Shown piece by piece: positions 57,970 to 64,000 of a stretch of DNA of 64,000 nucleotides (positions are counted from its first letter, which is position 1; every line of letters begins with the position of its first letter). This stretch comes from Couchioplanes azureus. GTDB taxonomy: Bacteria > Actinomycetota > Actinomycetes > Mycobacteriales > Micromonosporaceae. The DNA is taken from NCBI RefSeq assembly GCF_014648355.1, contig NZ_BMQY01000004.1:483924-547923 (forward strand). Reading direction: 5' to 3'. The position numbers were made by a program, and so were the translations under genes. The notes under the pieces were generated by a model. It had not been told where the DNA came from and searched no databases. It saw only the letters and a list, made by a program, of their open reading frames with translations.

Positions 57970-59010
57970 TCAGCCGGAGACGGTCTCCAGGGCCGCGACG
58001 GCCGCGCCCCGCGCCCCCGCCATGTCGAGGTCGGGCACCAGCGCGAAGGTGGCCGCATCCTGCTGCTCGCGGCGCAGCTGGGTGTGCTCGCGCACGGTGT
58101 TGAGGAACCACTGCCGGAAGTGCGGCGCCGCCTCCACCACTCCCCCGCCGAGGAAGTACGCGGCCGGGTCGGTGAAGTTGGCCGCGATAGTGAACAGCTT
58201 GCCGATGGCCCGGGCCTGCTGCGCGAAGACGGCCAGCGCGAGCGGGTCCTCCTTCTCGCCGTACCCGCGCAGCATCTTGGCGGCCGAGGCGATCGGCTCC
58301 GCGGCGAGCGGGTGGTCCGGGAACCGGGTGAACCAGTACGGCAGCAGGTTCTTGGCGATGCCGGTGAGCGAGGCGATGCTCTCCACGTCGCCGGCGAAGC
58401 CGCAGTTGCAGACCGGCACCGGCTGGTCCTCCTCCAGCACACCGTGCAGCGGGATCTGCACGTGCCCCAGCTCGCCGGCCATGCCGGCCGCGCCGCGGAT
58501 CACCTTGCCGGCCTCCACCACGCCGCCGCCCAGCCCGGTGCCGACGATCGCGGCCACCGAGGAACGGTTCGCCGCGTCCGCGCCGAAGTGCCGGTGGTGG
58601 GCGTAGAGCGCGGCCGCGTTGGCGTCGTTGTGGTAGATCACCGGCAGGCCGATGCGCGCCTGCAGGGCGCCGCGGATGTCGAAGCCGTGCCAGGACACCT
58701 GGGAGAAGTTGGTCGACCCCTTGGAGGAGATCACGCCGTCGGCGCTGGCCGGGCCGGGCGTGTCCAGGCCGACCGCGCGCACCAGGCTCAGCGGCGTGCT
58801 GGTCAGGGCCAGGATGCCGGTGAAGGCGTCGGCGAGCGCCTCCACGGCCGACTCGGGCCCCTCCTGGACCCGGCTCGGATTCTCCACGAGCCGGTCGACC
58901 AGGAACTGGCCCGTCGCGTCCAGCACCGTGGCGTTGTTGCAGGTTCCACCGTTGTCGAGACCCACCACGACCCAGGAGGCCGGGGTCCGTACCGCGTCGA
59001 TCTGATCCAC
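57970..59010 (-). CDS. ROK-family sugar kinase
   Basis: The 346-residue protein starts VVVGLDNGGTCNNATVLD, the ROK phosphate-1 motif. It continues with AVGLDTPGPA, IYHNDANAAALYAHHRHFGA (Asp of the D-A-N-A motif), IVGTGLGGGVV and GAAGMAGELGHVQI. The zinc signature normally reading CxCGxxGCxE is CNCGFAGDVE here: the third Cys is Asp, while the two-Cys part is kept, so metal binding may be altered. ROK kinases phosphorylate glucose, N-acetylglucosamine or related sugars. It lies near but divergent from the CUT2 operon. GTG start chosen at 59010. Confidence 0.9.
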   Translation of the reverse strand: MDQIDAVRTPASWVVVGLDNGGTCNNATVLDATGQFLVDRLVENPSRVQEGPESAVEALADAFTGILALTSTPLSLVRAVGLDTPGPASADGVISSKGSTNFSQVSWHGFDIRGALQARIGLPVIYHNDANAAALYAHHRHFGADAANRSSVAAIVGTGLGGGVVEAGKVIRGAAGMAGELGHVQIPLHGVLEEDQPVPVCNCGFAGDVESIASLTGIAKNLLPYWFTRFPDHPLAAEPIASAAKMLRGYGEKEDPLALAVFAQQARAIGKLFTIAANFTDPAAYFLGGGVVEAAPHFRQWFLNTVREHTQLRREQQDAATFALVPDLDMAGARGAAVAALETVSG

Positions 59011-59173
59011 GGGTCCGAGCGTACGTTCCCGGGAGCGCTCCAGCGACGGATGCGCGCGGATTGGGCGAGGCCGGCGTCCGGCCGCCGGGTGGAACGCCCG
59101 CCCGGGGGCGGCGGCACCGGACCTTTGCGACAGGTAGTGACAGACCATCGGACCGGGGCGATACTGGATCATC

Positions 59174-60223
59174 GTGACGGATCCCAGGCCGCCATGGTGG
59201 CGTGACGTCGACGACGCCGTCGCGTTGCTGGTCTCGGCGGTGAACGCCGCGGCCGCCCAGGCCGCCCGCGAAGGGTCCTATGTGGCCCCGCCCGGCGCCC
59301 CCGCGCCGAGGCGCCGACGAAATCCGGCCTCGCTGCGGCACATCGCCGAGGTGATCCGGACCCACCGGCTGGCTCCGGGCGTCACGGTCGACAAGGATGC
59401 GGTCGCCCAGGTGCTCGCCGGCGACCACCGGATCGTCGTGGACCCGATTCCGGTCGTCGCCGTGGTGCACGCCTGCCGCCGGATCGCCCGGCGGCCCTTC
59501 GAGGTGTCGGACGCCGCGCAGATCGCGGCGGCCTCGGCACGCATCAGCGCCCTGATCGAGGTGGCGAAGGCCGCCGACGTCCGCGCGCCGCGGCTGCTGC
59601 CGGCCCGCCGGCCACCCTCGGCGCTCGCGCGCGTACGCCGCCCGAAGCCGGAGGAAGGGGAGGCGGGGCCCGACTTCGTGATCGACGCCAGGCCGCTGCG
59701 GGGCCGTGCCGGACGGCCGGTCCGCGCGGCGGTGCTGGCGGCGGTCGCCGTCGTCGCCGCTTCCCTCGGCGCACTGGTGACACTGCAGGTGGCGCCGCGC
59801 GTCGCCGGTCCGGCCGGCCCGGAGCCGGTCGCCGACCGGCCGTGCACGCAGGACACCACCGGCGACGACCTCGTCCGGCCCGAGGTGGTGGGACCGGACG
59901 ACGCCGCGCAGGTGATCGAGCCGTTCCTGGACTTCGACGAGATGAACGGCTCGGCCCGCTACAACCGCTACCGCGGCCGGACCTACTACTGGGGCCGGGC
60001 CGGCTCGGACGACAACGTGCCGCGGGCCGGCGGCGCACGGATCCGCTGGCAGAAGGTCGGCGGACCGTGGCACGACTGCCCGGTGACGCTGGCGGTCGAC
60101 GAGCGCGACTACGTACGGACGTTCGCGGTAGCGACCACCATCGGCGGGGAGGCGGTCCGGGTACAGATCTGCCTGTGGCGCCAGCAACCGTACCGGCAGA
60201 ACTGCACCATGATCCTGTCGTGA
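59174..60223 (+). CDS. Hypothetical single-pass membrane protein
   Basis: The 349-residue protein starts from GTG 59174. Residues 1-150 form a helical cytoplasmic domain: an IAEVIRTHRLAPGVTVDKDAVAQVL stretch suggests a helix-turn-helix-like fold. One hydrophobic helix (AAVLAAVAVVAASLGALVTL, ~residues 190-210) follows, then an extracellular domain with WQKVGGPWHDCPVTLAVDERDY and ICLWRQQP, containing four Cys. This domain order is like membrane-bound regulators or sporulation-type proteins, but I do not recognise the family. It is divergent from the ROK kinase gene. Confidence 0.75.
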   Translation: MTDPRPPWWRDVDDAVALLVSAVNAAAAQAAREGSYVAPPGAPAPRRRRNPASLRHIAEVIRTHRLAPGVTVDKDAVAQVLAGDHRIVVDPIPVVAVVHACRRIARRPFEVSDAAQIAAASARISALIEVAKAADVRAPRLLPARRPPSALARVRRPKPEEGEAGPDFVIDARPLRGRAGRPVRAAVLAAVAVVAASLGALVTLQVAPRVAGPAGPEPVADRPCTQDTTGDDLVRPEVVGPDDAAQVIEPFLDFDEMNGSARYNRYRGRTYYWGRAGSDDNVPRAGGARIRWQKVGGPWHDCPVTLAVDERDYVRTFAVATTIGGEAVRVQICLWRQQPYRQNCTMILS

Positions 60224-60238
60224 CCGTGGGGCGGCCCC

Positions 60239-61489
60239 TCACCGGGTGGCGCCGGAGCGGCGCTTGGTCCAGACGTCGAAGGCCACCGCGGCCAGCAGTA
60301 CCGCGCCCTTGACCAGCATGACCTGCTCGCTCGGCGCGCCGATCAGGCTCATGCCGTTGTTGATCACCCCCATGATCAGGCCGCCGGTGATCGCGCCGAC
60401 CACCTTGCCGACGCCGCCCTGGACCGCGGCGCCGCCGATGAAGGCCGCCGCGATGGCGTCCAGCTCGAAGGCGTTGCCCGCGGTCGGGTTGGCCTGGTTG
60501 AGCCGTCCGGCGAAGATGATCCCGGCCAGCGCCGACAGCACTCCCATGTGGACGAAGAGCCAGAAGACCACGCTCTTGACCTTGACGCCGGACAGCGTGG
60601 CGGCCTGCAGGTTGCCGCCGACGGCGTAGATCTGGCGGCCGAAGACCGCCCGGTTGGCCATCACCGAGTACCCGATGACCAGCGCCGCCAGCAGCACCAG
60701 CACCCACGGCAGGTTGCGGAACCGGGCCAGCTGCACCACGACGAACATGAGGACCACCGCGGCCAGCGCGAGCTTGGCGACGAACAGCGACAGCGGCTCG
60801 ACCGCCTGCCGGTAGCGCTGCCGGCCGGTCCGGGCGCGCCACTGGACGGCCACGACCCCGGCGACCGCCACCACCCCCACCAGCAGGCTGAAGAGGTCGG
60901 CGCCGCCGAGCACGCCGAGGCCCACGTTGCCGAGGTAGCCGTCGGTGAAGCCGTTCGCCAGGGTGCGCACCTCGTCGGGGAACGGGCCGATGCCCCGGTT
61001 GCCGAGGATCATCAGCGTGACGGCCCGGAACAGCAGCATGCCGGCGAGCGTGACGATGAACGCGGGGATGCCGAAGTACGCGACCCAGTAGCCCTGCCAC
61101 GCGCCGATCAGGCCGCCGAACGCGAGCGTCACCAGCAGCGCGAGCGGCCAGGGCACGTCCCAGTCGACCATCATCACCGCCGCGACGGCGCCGCTGGCGG
61201 CCACCAGCGAGCCGACCGACAGGTCGATGTGTCCCGCGATGATCACCAGGATCATGCCGATCGCCAGGATGAGGATGTAGGAGTTCTGCACCACGATGTT
61301 GCTGATGTTCTGCGGTGCGAGCATGTCGCCGCCGGTCAGCGCGGTGAAGAGCAGCACGATCAGCGCGAACGCGAGGTAGATGCCGCTCTGGCGCAGGTTG
61401 AGGGAGAACCGCCGCGGCGAGCGTCCCCGCGCCGGCTCCGCGGGCAGGCCGGGCGCGAGGCCGGCATCGGTGGGTGCCACGCTGGTCAC
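60239..61489 (-). CDS. CUT2 monosaccharide ABC transporter permease
   Basis: The 416-residue permease has ~10 hydrophobic helices and family blocks [43 protein letters not shown] and [21 protein letters not shown], plus the closing [22 protein letters not shown]. These match MmsB/XylH/GguB of the multiple-monosaccharide transporters. GTG 61489 is preceded by GGAGGTCG and overlaps the ATPase stop (GTGA). It forms the pore with the ATPase encoded upstream. Confidence 0.95.
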   Translation of the reverse strand: MTSVAPTDAGLAPGLPAEPARGRSPRRFSLNLRQSGIYLAFALIVLLFTALTGGDMLAPQNISNIVVQNSYILILAIGMILVIIAGHIDLSVGSLVAASGAVAAVMMVDWDVPWPLALLVTLAFGGLIGAWQGYWVAYFGIPAFIVTLAGMLLFRAVTLMILGNRGIGPFPDEVRTLANGFTDGYLGNVGLGVLGGADLFSLLVGVVAVAGVVAVQWRARTGRQRYRQAVEPLSLFVAKLALAAVVLMFVVVQLARFRNLPWVLVLLAALVIGYSVMANRAVFGRQIYAVGGNLQAATLSGVKVKSVVFWLFVHMGVLSALAGIIFAGRLNQANPTAGNAFELDAIAAAFIGGAAVQGGVGKVVGAITGGLIMGVINNGMSLIGAPSEQVMLVKGAVLLAAVAFDVWTKRRSGATR

Positions 61490-63033
61490 GGCGCGACCTC
61501 CGGTCCATGAACGGTCATCAGGGTCATCAGGCCCTCCTGGGTGGCCTCGGCGCGGGGCACCTCGCCGGTGATCCGCCCCTCGGCCAGGGTGTAGATGCGG
61601 TCGCAGAGGCCGAGCAGCTCGGGCAGCTCGCTCGAGATCACCAGCACGCCCTTGCCCTCGTCGGCGAGGCGGTTGACGATCGTGTAGATCTCGTACTTGG
61701 CGCCGACGTCGATGCCGCGGGTCGGCTCGTCGAGGATCAGCACGTCCGGATCCGTGAAGATCCATTTCGACAGCACGACCTTCTGCTGGTTGCCCCCGGA
61801 CAGCTTGCCGGTGAGGCTCGCGACGCTCGGCGCCTTGATGTTCATCGACCGGCGGTATCCGTCGGCGACCCTGAACTCCTCGTTGTCGTCGACCCAGCCG
61901 CGGCGGGCGAGCTTGCGCAGGGCGGACGCGGACACGTTGCGCTTGATGTCCTCGATCAGGTTGAGCCCGTACCGCTTGCGGTCCTCCGTGGCGTACGCGA
62001 TGCCGTGGTCGATCGCCTCGCGCACCGAGCGCAGGTGGACCGGCCGGCCGTCCTTGTAGAGCCGGCCGGTGATGCCGGTGCCGTACGAGCGGCCGAAGAC
62101 GCTCATCGCCAGCTCGGTGCGCCCGGCGCCGATCAGCCCGGCCAGGCCGACGATCTCGCCGCGGCGCACCGAGAGGTTCGCCCCCCGCACGATCACCCGG
62201 CCGTGCTGGGTGGGGCTGTGCACCGTCCAGTCCTCGATGCGCAGCACCTCCTCGCCGATCCGGGGCTCGCGCGGCGGGAAGCGGTGGTCCAGGTCGCGGC
62301 CCACCATCCCGGCGATGATCCGGTCCTCGGTGACCTCGTCGTCCGCGACGCTCCAGGTGGTGATGGTGCGCCCGTCGCGCAGGATGGTGACCCGGTCGGC
62401 GACGGCCATCACCTCGTTGAGCTTGTGCGAGATGATCACGCAGGTGATGCCCTGGTCGCGGAAGCCGCGCAGCAGGTCCAGCAGGTGCCGGGAGTCCTCG
62501 TCGTTGAGCGCCGCCGTGGGCTCGTCGAGGATGAGCAGGCGTACCCGCTTGGCGACGGCCTTGGCGATCTCCACGAGCTGCTGCTTGCCGACCCCCAGGT
62601 CCAGCACCTGGGTCGTCGGGTTCTCCCGCAGGCCGATGCGGCGCAGCAGGTCCGCCGCCGCGGCGTTGGTCCGGTTCCAGTCGATGAAGCCGCGGCTCGC
62701 CCGCTCGTTGCCCAGGAAGATGTTCTCCGCGATGGACAGGTTGGGCGCGAGCGCCAGCTCCTGGTGGATGACGACGATGCCGCGGCTCTCGCTGTCGCGG
62801 ATGCCGGAGAACCGGCACGGCTCGCCGTCGAAAAAGATCTCCCCGTCGTACGAGCCGTGCGGGTACACGCCCGACAGCACCTTCATCAGCGTGGACTTGC
62901 CGGCGCCGTTCTCACCGCAGATCGCGTGGATCTCCCCGTGCCGCACGTCCAGGTCGACGTCCTGCACGGCCGTGACGCCCGGAAACGTCTTGGTGATGCC
63001 GTGCATCCGGAGGATGGTGCCGGCGGCGCTCAC
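61486..63033 (-). CDS. CUT2 monosaccharide ABC transporter ATP-binding protein
   Basis: The 515-residue protein has two ATPase domains, as in all CUT2 systems. Domain 1 has GENGAGKST and [12 protein letters not shown] with ISHKLNEV. Domain 2 has [10 protein letters not shown] in place of a true Walker A (degenerate, as usual), the signature [14 protein letters not shown] and [19 protein letters not shown]. So the hydrolysing site is in domain 1. It belongs to the MmsA/GguA/XylG branch. Start GTG 63033 overlaps the binding-protein stop. Confidence 0.96.
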   Translation of the reverse strand: MSAAGTILRMHGITKTFPGVTAVQDVDLDVRHGEIHAICGENGAGKSTLMKVLSGVYPHGSYDGEIFFDGEPCRFSGIRDSESRGIVVIHQELALAPNLSIAENIFLGNERASRGFIDWNRTNAAAADLLRRIGLRENPTTQVLDLGVGKQQLVEIAKAVAKRVRLLILDEPTAALNDEDSRHLLDLLRGFRDQGITCVIISHKLNEVMAVADRVTILRDGRTITTWSVADDEVTEDRIIAGMVGRDLDHRFPPREPRIGEEVLRIEDWTVHSPTQHGRVIVRGANLSVRRGEIVGLAGLIGAGRTELAMSVFGRSYGTGITGRLYKDGRPVHLRSVREAIDHGIAYATEDRKRYGLNLIEDIKRNVSASALRKLARRGWVDDNEEFRVADGYRRSMNIKAPSVASLTGKLSGGNQQKVVLSKWIFTDPDVLILDEPTRGIDVGAKYEIYTIVNRLADEGKGVLVISSELPELLGLCDRIYTLAEGRITGEVPRAEATQEGLMTLMTVHGPEVAP

Positions 63034-64000
63034 TTCAGGTCGGCCTCGGTGTAGTAGCCGGTGTCGACGAGCTCTTTCCGGTAGTTCGTCCGGTCGACGA
63101 CGACGGAGTCGAGCAGCATCGCCGGCACGATCTTCTTGCCGTTGTCGTAGTCCTTGGTGTTGTTGGTCGCCGGCGTCCGCCCCTCGAGGACCGCGTCCGC
63201 CATCTCGACGGTGGTCTTGGCCAGCGCCCGGGTGTCCTTGTAGATCGTGCTGTACTGCTCGCCCGCGATGATGGACTTCACCGACGCCTGCTCGGCGTCC
63301 TGGCCCGTGACGATCGGGTACGGCTGGCCCGCGGTGCCGTAGCCGTTGCTCTTGAGCGCCGAGAGGATGCCGATCGACAGCCCGTCGTACGGCGAGAGCA
63401 CTCCGTCGACCTTCGCGCCGCCGCGGTACGTCGAGGTCAGCAGGTTCTCCATCCGGTCCTGGGCGACCTTGGCCTGCCAGCGCAGCGTCGCCACCTGGGT
63501 GAAGCCGGTCTGCCTGCTCCGCACCACCAGGGTGCCGTCGTCCAGGTACGGCTTGAGCACGCTCATCGCGCCGTTGAAGAAGAAGGTGGCGTTGTTGTCG
63601 TCCGGCGAGCCGGCGAACAGCTCGACGTTGAGCGGGCCCTTCGCGGGGCCCTTCGAGCCGTCGGCGTTGCGCACCTCGAGCCCGGTCAGCAGCGACGTCG
63701 CCTGCTGCACGCCGACCTTGAAGTTGTCGAAGGTGGCGTAGTAGTCCACATCGGGGCTGTTGCGGATCAGCCGGTCGTACGCGATGACCGGGATCTTGGC
63801 GGCCTTGGCGTTCTCGAGCTGCGTGGTGATCGCGGTGCCGTCGATGGAGGCGATGATCAGCAGCTTGGCGCCCTTGGTGATCTGGTTGTCGAGCTGCTGG
63901 GTCTGGGTCGGGATGTTGTCCTCGGCATACTGCAGGTCGACCCGGTAGCCCAGCGCCTCGAGCTGCTTCTTGACGTTGTCGCCGTCGCTGATCCACCGCT
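63030..64000 (-). CDS. CUT2 sugar-binding protein (ChvE/MmsE-like), N-terminus outside window
   Basis: About 323 C-terminal residues are visible, starting in [20 protein letters not shown] near the end of the window. [42 protein letters not shown] and TRQTG-type segments match periplasmic-binding proteins of the ChvE family, which bind glucose, galactose, arabinose or xylose. The signal peptide lies outside. It is the first visible gene of the operon, whose promoter must be to the right of the window. Confidence 0.93.
   Translation of the reverse strand, partial: RWISDGDNVKKQLEALGYRVDLQYAEDNIPTQTQQLDNQITKGAKLLIIASIDGTAITTQLENAKAAKIPVIAYDRLIRNSPDVDYYATFDNFKVGVQQATSLLTGLEVRNADGSKGPAKGPLNVELFAGSPDDNNATFFFNGAMSVLKPYLDDGTLVVRSRQTGFTQVATLRWQAKVAQDRMENLLTSTYRGGAKVDGVLSPYDGLSIGILSALKSNGYGTAGQPYPIVTGQDAEQASVKSIIAGEQYSTIYKDTRALAKTTVEMADAVLEGRTPATNNTKDYDNGKKIVPAMLLDSVVVDRTNYRKELVDTGYYTEADLK

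Overview
The window is a chromosomal segment of a very high-GC actinomycete. Almost every codon ends in G or C, GTG starts and GTGA/ATGA-coupled genes are common, and the gene stock is typical of filamentous actinobacteria: a Ser/Thr kinase, two STAS antagonists, a P450, MerR and ROK regulators, an LPMO and several Tat/Sec secreted enzymes. The style suggests a Micromonosporaceae member (Actinoplanes-like); this is inference, as no taxonomic marker gene is present. No phage, insertion sequence, CRISPR array, rRNA or tRNA was seen.

Layout. 1-2.2 kb: C-terminal part of a secreted zincin and a convergent cyclase-family gene. 2.25-5.7 kb: a MerR-VIT/VWA operon behind nested palindromes. 5.7-10.2 kb: a DUF5990-SNF2-SWIM operon. 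10.4-14.3 kb: a STAS-esterase-ATP-grasp-P450 run. 14.6-17.9 kb: APC permease, universal stress protein, Ser/Thr kinase. 18.0-19.3 kb: a two-gene unit pairing a SpeD-like (AdoMet decarboxylase-fold) protein with a LuxI/FeeM-like N-acyltransferase. 19.7-29.9 kb: a surface-glycan region with a glycosidase-like propeller, a sulfotransferase, a newly called 46-residue Cys/His protein, three GT2 glycosyltransferases, a giant GT-C-like membrane protein with an acidic repeat arm, and its membrane partner. 30-31 kb: folD behind a ZTP (pfl) riboswitch. 31-33 kb: GH26 glycosidase plus polysaccharide deacetylase. 33-36 kb: small proteins and a ScyD/E-like secreted protein. 35.8-36.55 kb: wreckage of a divergent ROK-regulator/sugar-epimerase pair, followed by an intact FrcK-like kinase. 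37-46 kb: metallophosphoesterase, a fused double ABC exporter, a lipoprotein, a peptidoglycan-binding protein, a membrane-anchored LPMO and an FKBP. 46.3-49.7 kb: a CUT1 sugar ABC operon behind a 16-bp palindrome. 49.7-57.8 kb: housekeeping and secreted genes (S4 protein, YcnI-like, DHH, zwf, peroxiredoxin, STAS, RidA, a metzincin protease). 58-64 kb: a ROK kinase and a CUT2 sugar ABC operon (permease, ATPase, partial binding protein).

Points that stand out. (i) The SpeD-like/N-acyltransferase unit and the glycan operon start from promoters that match over about 29 bp (TTGACGCT, CGTAG and GCTA-ATTT blocks), so they may be co-regulated. (ii) The esterase-ATP-grasp-P450 operon looks like a compact biosynthetic unit with no obvious known product. 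(iii) Five unrelated genes carry in-frame 15-27 bp minisatellites in disordered segments. (iv) An identical 14-mer lies upstream of two unrelated small genes 10 kb apart. All functional statements rest on reading motifs; no database search was run.
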